A DNA stretch of 64,000 bases from Prevotella sp. (GCA_017561825.1 JAFZBK010000069.1:57249-121248); one strand, 5' to 3'. Positions 7,782 to 17,761 are shown, numbered from the stretch's first letter. The notes: generated by a model not told the origin, from the letters alone. Translations and numbers: made by a program.

Positions 7782-10277
7782 ATGAACATGAGAAAAGCAA
7801 CAATCGTATTGATGCTGCTGATGGCGATGACGGCTCAGGCAGCGGAGAAGAAACTGTGGTATGAACGTCCTGCAACCGACTGGCTGGAGGCGCTGCCCAT
7901 TGGTAACTCACACCTGGGAGCCATGATCTATGGCAAGACCGACACGGAGGAGATACAGCTCAACGAGGAGACCTTCTGGAGCGGTTCGCCCCATAACAAT
8001 AACAGTCCTGAGGCCAAAGAACACCTGCAGGAGGTGCGCCAGCTGATCTTCGACGGGAAGGAGGAAGAGGCGCACAAGCTCATCGACAAATACTTCTTCA
8101 AAGGTCCGCACGGTATGCGCTACCTACCGTTAGGTAGCGTGAAACTCGCGTTCGACTATCAGAGCGAGGCCGAACCCACGAACTACCGCAGGGAACTGAA
8201 CCTGGCCACTGCCCTGAATACCACTACGTATGAGGTTGACGGCGTGAGATATGAACGTACGGTGTTTGCTTCGCAGGCCGACAACGTGATCATCGTGCGT
8301 ATCAAAGCGAGCAAGAAAGGGGCACTGAAGTTCGACCTGAACTTCGACTCGCAGTTGAAGGCACAGGTAATGAATGTGACAGAACGCGAGAATGTGAAGG
8401 TGAACGAACTCGCTGCCGTTATCGAAGGTGAGGATCATGAGGGCATCAAGGCCGGACTGAAAGCCGAATGTCGCATCAAGGTGGAGTGTGATGGTGACAT
8501 CGCGCATCTCTCCCAGAAGTTGGGCGTTACCAATGCAACTACCGCAACCATCTATATCACTGCTGCCACCAACTTCGTGAACTACCACGATGTGAGCGGT
8601 AATCCCATACAGAAGAACAACAAGGCGCTTGACGGCATCAAGGGAATATCGTACGATAACTTGTTGAACCGTCATCTTGAGAAATACCAGGAACAGTACA
8701 ACCGCGTGACTCTGGAGTTACCAACCAGCGCCAACTCCTCGTTGCCTACCGACAAACGATTGGCGAACTTCGCAGGAAGTGATGATATGGACATGGTGGC
8801 ATTGATGTTCCAATATGGACGCTACCTGCTCATCTCATCCTCACAGCCTGGCGGTCAGCCGGCAAACCTGCAAGGCGTATGGAACAACCAGCGGATGGCA
8901 CCATGGGATTCGAAATACACCATCAACATCAATGCGGAGATGAACTACTGGCCTGCCTTGGTGGGTAACCTGGCAGAGACGCAGGAGCCGCTGTTCGACA
9001 TGATTCGCGACCTGAGCGAGACGGGTGCAGAGACTGCCCGCACGATGTATGGATGCAACGGATGGGTGGCACACCATAACACTGACCTCTGGCGTGTTGC
9101 TGGTCCTATTGACGGTACCACATGGGGCATGTTCCCCACGGGTGGCGCATGGCTTACCACGCATCTGTGGCAGCACTATCTCTATACAGGCGACAAGCAG
9201 TTCCTGAAGAAATACTACGATGTGATGATAGGGGCAGCCAACTTCCTGATGGACTATATGGAGGAATATCCCGCTACAGGTGAGGTGAAAGGGGCTGCCG
9301 GCTGGCTGGTAACAGTTCCCACAGTATCACCGGAACACGGTCCTGTAGGAAAACGCACAACGGTTACCGCAGGATCTACGATGGATAACCAGATTGTGTT
9401 TGATGTGCTCTCGAATACCCTTGAGATGATGAAGGTGCTGGGTGTGAAAGATCTTAAGTATATAAAGAAACTCAAGACTTGTTTAGCTAAGCTGCCGCCG
9501 ATGCAGATAGGTAAGTACGGTCAGCTGCAGGAATGGCTCATCGACGGTGACGACCCGAAGGATCAACACCGTCATATCTCACACCTCTATGGTCTGTACC
9601 CCTCGAACCAGATCTCTCCCTATACGCATCCTGAACTCTTCACAGCTGCAGCTAACACGCTGAACCAGCGTGGTGATATGGCCACAGGATGGAGCTTAGG
9701 ATGGAAGATCAATTTCTGGGCAAGGATGCTCGACGGTAACCATGCCTTCACCATCATCTCGAATATGCTACGACTGCTACCCAACGACCGTCAGCAGCGT
9801 AACTATCCTGATGGTAGGACCTATCCGAACCTCTTTGATGCACATCCCCCCTTCCAGATTGATGGGAACTTCGGTTGTGCAGCAGGTATCGCAGAGATGC
9901 TCGTGCAGAGTCATGACGGAGCCGTACATCTCCTGCCTGCCCTTCCTGAAGTATGGAAGAAGGGCGAGGTAAAGGGCTTGCTGGCACGCGGTGGTTTTGA
10001 GGTGGATATGAGCTGGCAGAACAACACGTTGCAGAAGGCTGTTGTCCGCTCGAAGATCGGTGGTGTTCTCCGTCTGCGTTCCTATGTACCGTTGAAGGGC
10101 AAAGGACTGAAGGTTGCCAAGGGCAAGAACCGTAATGCACTGCTGCAGACCGCTGAGGTGAAAAACCCGTTGCGCTCCGCAGAGCTCTCCAGCTTTGATC
10201 AGCTACCTGTGAAGAAGGTGTATGAGTATGATGTGAAGACGAAAGCCGGACAGATTGTCACGGTTTTCGCCGAATAA
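7782..10277 (+). CDS. Glycoside hydrolase family 95 (alpha-L-fucosidase / alpha-L-galactosidase)
   Basis: 831 residues from the ATG at 7782; a longer frame starts at 7656 but lies upstream of the promoter, and [20 protein letters not shown] is a clear signal peptide. The N-terminal beta-sandwich begins [21 protein letters not shown], typical of GH95. The (alpha/alpha)6 barrel carries [11 protein letters not shown] (about residues 378-388, the paired Asn that activate water in this inverting family) and [10 protein letters not shown] with Glu584 as the expected general acid. It removes terminal alpha-1,2-L-fucose or L-galactose from glycans in the periplasm. It is not in a SusC/D locus here. 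Own promoter and terminator. A link to the oxidative sugar operon at 34-39 kb is possible but unproven. Confidence 0.92.
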   Translation: MNMRKATIVLMLLMAMTAQAAEKKLWYERPATDWLEALPIGNSHLGAMIYGKTDTEEIQLNEETFWSGSPHNNNSPEAKEHLQEVRQLIFDGKEEEAHKLIDKYFFKGPHGMRYLPLGSVKLAFDYQSEAEPTNYRRELNLATALNTTTYEVDGVRYERTVFASQADNVIIVRIKASKKGALKFDLNFDSQLKAQVMNVTERENVKVNELAAVIEGEDHEGIKAGLKAECRIKVECDGDIAHLSQKLGVTNATTATIYITAATNFVNYHDVSGNPIQKNNKALDGIKGISYDNLLNRHLEKYQEQYNRVTLELPTSANSSLPTDKRLANFAGSDDMDMVALMFQYGRYLLISSSQPGGQPANLQGVWNNQRMAPWDSKYTININAEMNYWPALVGNLAETQEPLFDMIRDLSETGAETARTMYGCNGWVAHHNTDLWRVAGPIDGTTWGMFPTGGAWLTTHLWQHYLYTGDKQFLKKYYDVMIGAANFLMDYMEEYPATGEVKGAAGWLVTVPTVSPEHGPVGKRTTVTAGSTMDNQIVFDVLSNTLEMMKVLGVKDLKYIKKLKTCLAKLPPMQIGKYGQLQEWLIDGDDPKDQHRHISHLYGLYPSNQISPYTHPELFTAAANTLNQRGDMATGWSLGWKINFWARMLDGNHAFTIISNMLRLLPNDRQQRNYPDGRTYPNLFDAHPPFQIDGNFGCAAGIAEMLVQSHDGAVHLLPALPEVWKKGEVKGLLARGGFEVDMSWQNNTLQKAVVRSKIGGVLRLRSYVPLKGKGLKVAKGKNRNALLQTAEVKNPLRSAELSSFDQLPVKKVYEYDVKTKAGQIVTVFAE

Positions 10278-10280
10278 AAT

Positions 10281-10310
10281 AAGGGCAGTTGAAACTGCCC
10301 TTTCTTTTTC
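10281..10310 (+). terminator. Intrinsic terminator after GH95
   Basis: A nine-base-pair stem (AAGGGCAGT / ACTGCCCTT) with a four-base loop is followed by TCTTTTTC, 4 nt after the GH95 stop. The opposite strand is also U-rich after the stem, so it may serve the convergent tlpA-like gene as well. Confidence 0.8.
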
Positions 10311-10484
10311 TTTGTGTCAAAGAAACCATTCTTCCCCTCTTTTTCTCTGGCGCAGAGAAAAGAGGCAAAAGAGACATCCACCTACCCCCATCCCCTCCCT
10401 ATATGGAGGGGCTCAACCGCTCCTACTCGTCACTCGTTCATTAAGGTAAGCTCGCCCCATCAAAGGGGCGGCTTTTCTTTCTTT
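10308..10484. other. Cluster of short hairpins in the GH95/tlpA convergent gap
   Basis: After the terminator the gap holds four more inverted repeats: TTCTTTG/CAAAGAA (10308-10324), TTTTCTCTG/CAGAGAAAA (10341-10361, 3-nt loop), CCCCTCC/GGAGGGG (10392-10411) and CGCCCC/GGGGCG (10453-10470), the last followed by a pyrimidine-rich stretch. No open frame of convincing composition is seen. Confidence 0.6.
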
Positions 10485-10515
10485 TCGGCTGGCGCCATAC
10501 CAACGCAGCCTATTC

Positions 10516-11070
10516 TCAATTTGCGAAGAGTTGATCAAGGAAGGTATAGAACTCAGGATCTTCACCAACGATGGTTTTCACAATTTTGCCATCAGGATCA
10601 ACAATGATCTTGGTGGGGAATCCCTCAATTGCGTAGGCTTCCAGCACACCACTGTCGTTCGTGTTATACACATGCAGCCACGGCAGTTCATATTCCTTCA
10701 CGGCTGCCTTCCATTCCTTTTCCGAATCGTTGCAGTCGATACCTAAGATTTCGAACTTTCCCTTATACTTATTATAATATTCCTTCATATTGGGAATACC
10801 CCTGATGCACCATCCGCACCAGCTGCCCCAGAAATCGAGCACCACATACTTTCCGCGCAGACTTGATAATGCCAACGCCTTTCCGTTGATATCGTTCAAG
10901 GTGAAGTCGGGAGCCACCTCACTGGCTACCTGCTCTTCAACATTGGCAACCTGTTCTTCAACAGCTGTTGTCCCTTCTTTTTCCTGTGCCTTTGAGTTTT
11001 CCTTACCGTTATTATCACAGCTTGCCAATACGAAGACCATCATGGTCATTAGAACTATTATCTTTTTCAT
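10516..11070 (-). CDS. TlpA-like thioredoxin-fold lipoprotein
   Basis: 184 residues. The N terminus ends in the lipobox LASC (Cys18), so it is a lipoprotein. A low-complexity Glu/Ala linker (about 25-50) leads into an AhpC/TSA-type thioredoxin domain with DFWGSWCGWC (redox Cys-Gly-Trp-Cys), a conserved cis-Pro region GFPTKIIVD and the ResA/TlpA-like insertion. It should reduce disulfides in periplasmic proteins. Last gene of the minus-strand tsaB-murA-rseP group, 17 nt after rseP. Confidence 0.9.
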   Translation of the reverse strand: MKKIIVLMTMMVFVLASCDNNGKENSKAQEKEGTTAVEEQVANVEEQVASEVAPDFTLNDINGKALALSSLRGKYVVLDFWGSWCGWCIRGIPNMKEYYNKYKGKFEILGIDCNDSEKEWKAAVKEYELPWLHVYNTNDSGVLEAYAIEGFPTKIIVDPDGKIVKTIVGEDPEFYTFLDQLFAN

Positions 11071-11087
11071 AAGCAGTTCTCACATTT

Positions 11088-12458
11088 TTATAAGTACCCT
11101 AGCCATCTCAAGATATCATTGAGATTCGCGACGATCATCAGGAGGATAAGGATGGTGAAGCCCACATATTCCGCCTTGATCATGAAGTTCTCACTGGGTT
11201 TACGTCCTGTAACCATCTCGTAGATCAGGAAGAGCACATGTCCGCCATCGAGGGCAGGAATGGGCAGGATATTCATGAAGGCGAGGATGATGGAGAGGAA
11301 GGCGGTCATACGCCAGAACATCATCCAGTCCCATGTCGGTGGGAATAGACTGCCAATGGCGCCAAAACCACCCAACGACTTCGCTCCATCTGCCGTAGCC
11401 ACATATTTCAGGTCGTTGACATATCCGCGCAACACACCCAGACCGTACTTGATACCTGCAGGGAAGCTCGCAAAGAAACCGTATTTCAGCTGCGTGGGCT
11501 TGTAGTAGTTAGCCAGTGACGTTTGTGTCACACCCAGCATCAGCTCAGGAGAGAGCACCACCTGGGTGGTATCAACAGCTTCTCCAGAAGCATATACCAA
11601 CTGTACGGTACGTGTCTTCAGACTGTCAGCCGAGGTCTTGGCTGTAGAGAGCACATCACTCAGCACACCCACCTGATACACGAACTCGTTCCAGGAGTCA
11701 ACAGGTTTATCGTTGATGGCCAAGATCTTATCCCCTTTCTTGATACCAACCTTTGCTGCAGGAGATTCAGGCAACACACTATCGATCTCGGCAGGGATGA
11801 ACGGACGGGCAAAGGCAGGAGATGCTTGGAGCATCGTGAGCAGACTCAAGTCCTCTGGCATGTTTATCGTCACCTCCTTACCGCCACGTTTCACCGTTAC
11901 AGTCTTGGCATCAGCTAGATGACGGAACACATCCACATCATAGCGGTCGAAGAGCTTACCATCATAAGAATAAAGGATATCGTGATCCTGGAAACCCATC
12001 TGCTTGGCTTCGGTATTGAACTTGAATCCCATTGACATATCCTTGACGCCAATATACTCATCACCCCAGTGGAAGAGAACCATGGAATAGATGAAGAGGG
12101 CCAGGAGGAAGTTCACGAGTACGCCACCGATCATGATCAGTAATCGCTGCCACGTTGGCTTGCTGCGGAACTCCCAGGGCTGCTGTGGCTGTTTCATCTG
12201 TTCAACATCGAAACTCTCATCGATCATTCCTGCAATCTTACAATAGCCACCTAAAGGCAGCCAACCTATACCGTAGGCCGTATCGCTGTTCTTGGGTTTG
12301 AATTCGAACAGGTGGAACCAAGGGTCGAAGAACAGGTAGAACTTATCTACGCGCACCCCGAAGAGCTTGGCGAAGAAGAAATGACCGCCCTCGTGGAGAA
12401 GAACCAGGAGGGAGATGGCGAGCATGAACTGTAACAGTCTAATCAAAAATACTTCCAT
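11088..12458 (-). CDS. rseP: RIP zinc metalloprotease RseP (site-2 protease)
   Basis: 456 residues, inner membrane. The first helix carries HEGGH (HExxH zinc motif, about residues 22-26), a PDZ region spans about 205-300 with GIKKGDKILAINDKPV, and the C-terminal membrane part has NILPIPALDGGH (LDG motif completing the zinc site). It performs intramembrane proteolysis, classically of anti-sigma factors. It follows dxr by 4 nt; the dxr-rseP pair is common in bacteria. The substrate in this organism is not known. Confidence 0.95.
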   Translation of the reverse strand: MEVFLIRLLQFMLAISLLVLLHEGGHFFFAKLFGVRVDKFYLFFDPWFHLFEFKPKNSDTAYGIGWLPLGGYCKIAGMIDESFDVEQMKQPQQPWEFRSKPTWQRLLIMIGGVLVNFLLALFIYSMVLFHWGDEYIGVKDMSMGFKFNTEAKQMGFQDHDILYSYDGKLFDRYDVDVFRHLADAKTVTVKRGGKEVTINMPEDLSLLTMLQASPAFARPFIPAEIDSVLPESPAAKVGIKKGDKILAINDKPVDSWNEFVYQVGVLSDVLSTAKTSADSLKTRTVQLVYASGEAVDTTQVVLSPELMLGVTQTSLANYYKPTQLKYGFFASFPAGIKYGLGVLRGYVNDLKYVATADGAKSLGGFGAIGSLFPPTWDWMMFWRMTAFLSIILAFMNILPIPALDGGHVLFLIYEMVTGRKPSENFMIKAEYVGFTILILLMIVANLNDILRWLGYL

Positions 12459-12462
12459 TGTT

Positions 12463-13620
12463 TTATTTGTTTAATAATTCTGAGGCAATGTTTCGTGCCT
12501 CGGTATCAGTCTTGAAATACGTGTCGAGCGACGGATTCTTGTCGAAGCTGCATTGTGCCATTGTCTTCTCGATAATCTCCGCCATCTGGGGGAACGAACA
12601 GCGGTCATGACGGAACGCTTCGTTAACCACCTCATTGGCAGCATTCACGATGCAGGGCATGTTTCCTCCTCGACGGATGGCTTCGAAGGCCAGTGCCAGA
12701 CATCTGAACTTCTCGATATCAGGCTCAAGGAACTCCAGATCGCGAGCAGCAAACAGATCGAGTCGGCTACCGTTAAGTGTTAACCTGTCGGGATAGGAGA
12801 ACGCATACTGGATAGGCAAGCGCATATCAGGAACACCTAACTGTGCCTTGACAGAGCCGTCGATGAACTGCACGGCACTATGCACAATACTCTGAGGATG
12901 TATCAGCACCTGAATCTTCTCTGCAGGAACGCCGAAGAGCCATTTCGCCTCGATCACCTCAAAGCCTTTGTTCATCAGCGTGGCAGAGTCGATGGTGATC
13001 TTCGCACCCATATCCCATGTGGGATGACGCAAGGCATCAGCCGCCGTCACCTTCCTGATCTGCTCATCGCTCATCTTACGGAACGGTCCGCCTGAGCAAG
13101 TGAGCAGAATCTTCTCTATCTCATTGTTTCCCTCTCCCACCAGACTCTGGAAGATGGCAGAGTGCTCACTGTCAACAGGCAGGATAGGCGTATGGTACTG
13201 GTTGGCCAGCTGACAGATCAGCTCGCCTGCAACCACTAATGTCTCTTTGTTGGCCAGACAGATCTTCTTTCCTGCCTTGATGGCATGGACAGTAGGTGAA
13301 AGTCCTGCAAAGCCCACCATGGCGGTGAGCACCATGTTGATAGGACCCGCCTCCACGATCTCGTCGAGCGCCTGTCGTCCAGCATAAACCTTGATGTCAG
13401 GCTCGTCGGCCAACAGTTGCTTCAGCTCATCATAGCGAGCTTCGTTAGCAATCACCACAGCGGCAGGCTTGAACTGATGCGCCTGTTCTGCCAATAGTTC
13501 CACCTTGTTGTTGGCAGTAAGACAATACACCTCGTAGAGGTCGCTGTGCTGTGCAATGACATCCAGCGCCTGCGTACCAATACTGCCGGTAGAGCCTAAG
13601 ATAGCTATTTGTTTCTTCAT
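12463..13620 (-). CDS. dxr: 1-deoxy-D-xylulose-5-phosphate reductoisomerase
   Basis: 385 residues from ATG at 13620 (MKKQIAILGSTGSIG); a TTG two codons upstream is less likely. The N-terminal NADPH-binding motif GSTGSIG, then ANKETLVVAG, PVDSEHSAIFQ (metal-binding Asp/Glu) and HPQSIVHS are all present. It converts DXP to MEP in the non-mevalonate isoprenoid pathway and is the fosmidomycin target. The gene lies 2 nt after rimM and 4 nt before rseP. Confidence 0.97.
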   Translation of the reverse strand: MKKQIAILGSTGSIGTQALDVIAQHSDLYEVYCLTANNKVELLAEQAHQFKPAAVVIANEARYDELKQLLADEPDIKVYAGRQALDEIVEAGPINMVLTAMVGFAGLSPTVHAIKAGKKICLANKETLVVAGELICQLANQYHTPILPVDSEHSAIFQSLVGEGNNEIEKILLTCSGGPFRKMSDEQIRKVTAADALRHPTWDMGAKITIDSATLMNKGFEVIEAKWLFGVPAEKIQVLIHPQSIVHSAVQFIDGSVKAQLGVPDMRLPIQYAFSYPDRLTLNGSRLDLFAARDLEFLEPDIEKFRCLALAFEAIRRGGNMPCIVNAANEVVNEAFRHDRCSFPQMAEIIEKTMAQCSFDKNPSLDTYFKTDTEARNIASELLNK

Positions 13621-13622
13621 AA

Positions 13623-14150
13623 TCAATGATTGATGTTCAGCAATCCTTCGGGCAGTTCCACCCGAATATGTCTTTCCTCCATGTCGATACCTTTGATGAA
13701 CGACTCCACGGCAGGAATCAGTAACTCCTCCCCTTTCTCATCGTTGATCACCAGTAAGACATTCTCTGTGGAGTCATCAACAGCGGTAACAGTACCTATG
13801 CACTGCCCGTTCTGGTTGTTGATGAGTTGCATTCCTGTGAGCTGAGCCCAGCTAACCTCGTCTGATTGATCCTCAGCCAATGACCTTGGAAAGAACACCT
13901 CGCAGTTGGTCAGGTTCCTGGCCTGTTCCAGCGTGTCTATTCCTTCGAACTTGATCAGTGCCGTGTCATTGCTGCGGAATCGGTATTCCTCCATGAAGAA
14001 AGGTACCAGGATGCCATCCACCTGCAGAACGAGGTAGTCGGCATCCACACGGTCGAACACATCATCAGTAAACAGGAAGGTTGTCTCTCCCTTGACGCCA
14101 TGCGGCTTACCAATGCGTCCGATGCGGAACACTTCTTCTTGTCGGATCAT
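13623..14150 (-). CDS. rimM: 16S rRNA processing protein RimM
   Basis: 175 residues. The N-terminal beta-barrel starts RIGRIGKPHGVKGE, the RimM signature, and the C-terminal PRC-barrel domain contains DDSTENVLLVINDEKGEELLIP. It assists maturation of the 30S head domain with ribosomal protein S19. Sandwiched between murA (1-nt gap) and dxr (2-nt gap) rather than next to rpsP/trmD, an arrangement seen in Bacteroidales. Confidence 0.95.
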   Translation of the reverse strand: MIRQEEVFRIGRIGKPHGVKGETTFLFTDDVFDRVDADYLVLQVDGILVPFFMEEYRFRSNDTALIKFEGIDTLEQARNLTNCEVFFPRSLAEDQSDEVSWAQLTGMQLINNQNGQCIGTVTAVDDSTENVLLVINDEKGEELLIPAVESFIKGIDMEERHIRVELPEGLLNINH

Positions 14151-14151
14151 G

Positions 14152-15462
14152 CTAAGAGCTTATTCGTTGTATATGCGCACCGAGGGCGTTCAGTCGTGCC
14201 TCGATATCCTCATAACCACGGTCTATCTGCGCCACATTATCGATCCTGCTGGTACCGTTGGCACTCAGCGCAGCAATGAGCAAGGCGATACCTGCACGGA
14301 TATCCGGACTGGTCATACGTCCTGCCCGTAACCGTTTACGACGGTCATGCCCCACCACCACAGCACGGTGCGGATCGCAGAGGATGATCTGTGCGCCCAT
14401 ATCGATGAGCTTATCCACAAAGAACAACCTACTCTCGAACATCTTCTGATGGAACAGCACGCTACCTCTTGCCTGTGTAGCCACCACGAGCAGTACAGAG
14501 AGTAAGTCGGGTGTAAGACCCGGCCATGGGGCATCCGCCAATGTCATGATGGAACCATCAATGAACGAGTCGATGATATAGTGTGCCTGTCGGGGAATAA
14601 CCAGATCATCATCTTCCATCTTCATCTTCACGCCTAACCTGCGGAAGGCATCAGGGATAATGCCGAGATCTTTCAACGACACGTTCTTGATGCGAATGCC
14701 GTTACCCACCATGGCAGCCATGCCGATAAACGAGCCCACCTCGATCATATCGGGCAGGATACGGTGCTGCGCCCCATGGAGGGAATTCACACCAACGATG
14801 GTGAGGAGGTTACTGCCAATACCGCTGATCTCTGCGCCCATCTTGTTGAGCAGATGACACAGCTGCTGGATATAGGGTTCGCAGGCGGCATTGTAGATGG
14901 TGGTGGTGCCCTTGGCAAAGACAGCAGCCATGATGATGTTAGCCGTACCCGTTACCGAAGCCTCATCGAGCAGCATATAACAGCCCTTGAGCTTATTGGA
15001 ATGGATCTCATAGACATTCCGCTTCTCGTTGAAATCGAACTTGGCACCTAAGTATTTGAAGCCAAGGAAGTGCGTGTCGAGACGGCGCCTTCCAATCTTG
15101 TCACCACCCGGCTCAGCCACCACAGCCTTGCCATAGCGGGCCAGCAACGGACCGATCATCAATACGCTGCCTCGCAAGGCGGCACATTTACGGACGAACT
15201 CATCACTCTGCAGGTAGTCGAGATTCAGGTCGGAGGCTTGGAAGGTATAGTCGTGCCTGCTCCGTTTGTTCACCTTCACGCCAATCTCCTTCAGTAATGA
15301 GATGAGGTTGTTCACATCCAGGATATCAGGGATGTTCTGGATGGTTACCTCCTCGTCGGTGAGCAAGGTGGCACAGATAACCTGTAAGGCTTCGTTCTTT
15401 GCACCCTGAGGAGTGATCTCCCCCTGTAACAGGTGTCCGCCTTCGATGATAAATGATTCCAT
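14152..15462 (-). CDS. murA: UDP-N-acetylglucosamine 1-carboxyvinyltransferase
   Basis: 436 residues, complete inside-out alpha/beta barrel protein. GAKNEALQVICATLLT at the N terminus carries the catalytic Lys-Asn pair. The flexible catalytic loop reads AEPGGDKIGRRRLDTH: the residue equal to E. coli Cys115 is Asp121 (codon at 15100-15102). Cys to Asp at this position is known to keep activity and confer fosfomycin insensitivity. First committed step of peptidoglycan synthesis, cytoplasm. The ATG is 2 nt after DUF4290 and the stop 1 nt before rimM. Confidence 0.97.
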   Translation of the reverse strand: MESFIIEGGHLLQGEITPQGAKNEALQVICATLLTDEEVTIQNIPDILDVNNLISLLKEIGVKVNKRSRHDYTFQASDLNLDYLQSDEFVRKCAALRGSVLMIGPLLARYGKAVVAEPGGDKIGRRRLDTHFLGFKYLGAKFDFNEKRNVYEIHSNKLKGCYMLLDEASVTGTANIIMAAVFAKGTTTIYNAACEPYIQQLCHLLNKMGAEISGIGSNLLTIVGVNSLHGAQHRILPDMIEVGSFIGMAAMVGNGIRIKNVSLKDLGIIPDAFRRLGVKMKMEDDDLVIPRQAHYIIDSFIDGSIMTLADAPWPGLTPDLLSVLLVVATQARGSVLFHQKMFESRLFFVDKLIDMGAQIILCDPHRAVVVGHDRRKRLRAGRMTSPDIRAGIALLIAALSANGTSRIDNVAQIDRGYEDIEARLNALGAHIQRISS

Positions 15463-15464
15463 GC

Positions 15465-16064
15465 TTATCTCTTTTTCTTGTTGCGTGGTGTCAGATCGTC
15501 GCGCAGTTGAACACGATCGAACTTGAACGTGCCCAGATCCAGTTGGATAACGCCATCAGTATAGCGAGCCAGGTCAGAGGCAATCTTCTCATCATCGTTG
15601 GCACCATGACTCCATTGCATGAGGTTGCGTTTCATCTGATTGGCGGTGATACGAGTCAGTTCGTCACGCTCCTCACCAGGAGGCATGCTCTTCAGCTTGT
15701 CGAATGCCTCGAAGATCAGATGACCGTAATGACGTACGGGAATGGCCTGCATGGGATACTCCAGCGGCTGGGGTTTGGTGGCAATCTTCATGGCCGAGCT
15801 CACATCATAAGGGTAGTCGATATCCAACTGGAAACCGCTCATGATGGCGAGGTGATCCCACAGCTTCTGTTCATAGTCGGCACTGTCACGATTCTGCGGG
15901 AACATCCTGTCCATGATGCGGATAATGGTCTCCGCACACCGTTGACGCTCCTCTTTGGTAGGAAGCGAAATGGCATGGTCAACCATGTTCTGCACTTCCC
16001 TGCCATATTCAGGGAGAACCAGCTTTTCCCGCTGCGTGTTATAATCTAATCCTTTGATATCCAT
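15465..16064 (-). CDS. DUF4290 family protein
   Basis: 199 residues, no signal peptide or membrane segment. MDIKGLDYNTQREKLVLPEYGREVQNMV is characteristic of DUF4290, found in Bacteroidetes and nearly always beside murA, as here (2-nt gap). Rich in Arg, Asp and Glu, mostly helical by composition. Function unknown; the fixed partner suggests a role tied to cell-wall precursor synthesis, which is inference. Confidence 0.85.
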   Translation of the reverse strand: MDIKGLDYNTQREKLVLPEYGREVQNMVDHAISLPTKEERQRCAETIIRIMDRMFPQNRDSADYEQKLWDHLAIMSGFQLDIDYPYDVSSAMKIATKPQPLEYPMQAIPVRHYGHLIFEAFDKLKSMPPGEERDELTRITANQMKRNLMQWSHGANDDEKIASDLARYTDGVIQLDLGTFKFDRVQLRDDLTPRNKKKR

Positions 16065-16087
16065 ATGATAAATATTTGTTATTCGTA

Positions 16088-16777
16088 TTAAAGAAGTATC
16101 TTGGGCATCTTGGCCACGAAGTCCTTCAGATAGAACGGAACGAAGTAGGCCACATCCTCATACTGCTCCAGGGCAATGCGCTTCTCTGCCAGCGGGAACA
16201 TCCATTTGGCCTGCGGCACGATGTTCTCGATGAGATGGGCGTTGGGGTGGTTGATGGCCTCCATGCACTTGGCAGCTCCGTTACCGAAGAAATACACGGG
16301 GTGCTCATCCAGAAATGCTTTGTATGTTTCAGCCTCAACGACATCAGCCTGTACAGGTCGGATAGGGCGCAGGGAACGATCATATATTCCTGCATACACC
16401 TCCATCCTGCGCGCATCGATCATCGGACACAGCAGGGCATCTTCTTCCAACTCCTGACGGAGCAGGACGGGTACGCACAGCAGTTCCAAGGTGGGAATGC
16501 CGATGAGTTTGACATCACGACCATAGCAGATGCCTTTGGCCATGGAAGCCCCGATACGTAAGCCCGTATAGCTACCAGGACCACTGCTGACGGATACTGC
16601 ATCAAGGGGGATGGCATGACTGTCGATGAACGACAGAGCCTCATCCACAAAGATGCCCAGTTTGACAGCATGATTAGGTCCTTCGCTGTCCTCTTCGTTG
16701 AAGATGACAGCCCCATCCTGACTGGCTGAAACCGAGCAAACGTCCGTACTCGTTTCTATATTGATGATACAAGACAT
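16088..16777 (-). CDS. tsaB: tRNA threonylcarbamoyladenosine biosynthesis protein TsaB
   Basis: 229 residues from ATG at 16777 (MSCIINIETSTDVCSV); the frame opens at 16804 but the extra nine residues precede the conserved start. SSGPGSYTGLRIG near residues 67-79 is the TsaB signature of this ASKHA-fold protein, which scaffolds TsaD in making t6A37 in ANN-decoding tRNAs. First gene of the seven-gene minus-strand operon; its -7 box is at 16802-16809. Confidence 0.95.
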   Translation of the reverse strand: MSCIINIETSTDVCSVSASQDGAVIFNEEDSEGPNHAVKLGIFVDEALSFIDSHAIPLDAVSVSSGPGSYTGLRIGASMAKGICYGRDVKLIGIPTLELLCVPVLLRQELEEDALLCPMIDARRMEVYAGIYDRSLRPIRPVQADVVEAETYKAFLDEHPVYFFGNGAAKCMEAINHPNAHLIENIVPQAKWMFPLAEKRIALEQYEDVAYFVPFYLKDFVAKMPKILL

Positions 16778-16801
16778 AAAATATCTTTCTAAATTAAAGT
16801 G

Positions 16802-16839
16802 CAAAAATACGCATTTTCCGGAAATTATTTGTACTTTTG
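16802..16839. promoter_or_regulatory. Divergent promoters for tsaB (minus) and yicC (plus)
   Basis: On the minus strand TATTTTTG occupies 16809-16802; on the plus strand TACTTTTG occupies 16832-16839. Both fit TAnnTTTG. They lie 22 bp apart and diverge, so their upstream elements overlap. Clear -33 boxes are not seen for either. Confidence 0.6.
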
Positions 16840-16864
16840 CATAAATTTAACTTCAAACAAGATT

Positions 16865-17740
16865 ATGATACAGTCAATGACAGGCTACGGCAAGGCGGTC
16901 GTAACCTTTAAAGAGAAGAAGATAAATGTTGAGATAAAGTCACTGAACAGTAAGCAGCTTGACTTGAACACACGCGTGGCTCCCATCTATCGCGAGAAAG
17001 AGATGGAGATCCGTCAGATGATCGCTGCAGCGCTACTTCGTGGAAAGGTTGACTTCTCCCTCTGGATAGAGAAAGATGCTTCGTTAGACCCCACACCCAT
17101 TAACACAGCACTTGTTGAGAATTATTACCAACAGATCAAGGCCATCTCTGCCGCTACAGGTATTCCTGAGCCAGCCGATTGGTATTACACCATCCTACGA
17201 CTCCCTGATGTCACCACCAAGACTGATGTAGAGGTGTTGAGTGATGAGGAATGGGAGGTGGTGAGAAAGGCCATTGAAGAGGCCATTGCCAACCTGGTGG
17301 CCTTCCGCAAGCAGGAAGGTGCCGCCCTCCAAAAGAAATTCGAGGAGAAGATCAACAATATCGGTCGTCTGCTGGAAAGCATCGAACCTTTGGAGAAGTC
17401 GCGCGTGGAGAAAATCCGTGCCAGGATTGTTGAAGGACTGAAGAATATTCCTGAGGTTGACTACGACAAGAATCGCTTGGAGCAAGAGCTGATCTATTAT
17501 ATTGAAAAGCTGGATATCAGTGAGGAGAAGCAGCGCTTGGCCAACCACCTGAAATACTTCCGCGACACCATGAACGAGGAAAGCGGTCAGGGCAAGAAAT
17601 TAGGCTTCATTGCCCAGGAGATGGGACGAGAGATCAATACCACTGGCTCGAAGAGCAATCAGGCTGAGATGCAGAACATCGTAGTGATGATGAAGGACGA
17701 GCTGGAGCAGATCAAGGAACAGGTACTGAACGCATTGTAA
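16865..17740 (+). CDS. yicC: YicC/YloC family endoribonuclease
   Basis: 291 residues from ATG at 16865 (MIQSMTGYGKA), the conserved family start; the longer frame from 16799 begins upstream of the -7 box. Central KSLNSKQLDLNTR and the C-terminal DUF1732 region (MGREINTTGSKSN near 255-268) are typical. E. coli YicC is an endoribonuclease that cleaves RNA, including the small RNA RyhB. It precedes gmk by 21 nt, a widely conserved pair. Confidence 0.93.
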   Translation: MIQSMTGYGKAVVTFKEKKINVEIKSLNSKQLDLNTRVAPIYREKEMEIRQMIAAALLRGKVDFSLWIEKDASLDPTPINTALVENYYQQIKAISAATGIPEPADWYYTILRLPDVTTKTDVEVLSDEEWEVVRKAIEEAIANLVAFRKQEGAALQKKFEEKINNIGRLLESIEPLEKSRVEKIRARIVEGLKNIPEVDYDKNRLEQELIYYIEKLDISEEKQRLANHLKYFRDTMNEESGQGKKLGFIAQEMGREINTTGSKSNQAEMQNIVVMMKDELEQIKEQVLNAL

Positions 17741-17761
17741 ACAACCAAAACAACATACGCT

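Noticed and set aside
8130-8675. 181-codon minus-strand open frame
   Set aside because: Antisense to GH95 within its conserved N-terminal domain.
15100-15102. MurA Asp121 as a sequencing error
   Set aside because: Cys to Asp needs two base changes, and the surrounding loop (GGDKIGRRRLDTH) is coherent with Asp-type MurA proteins.
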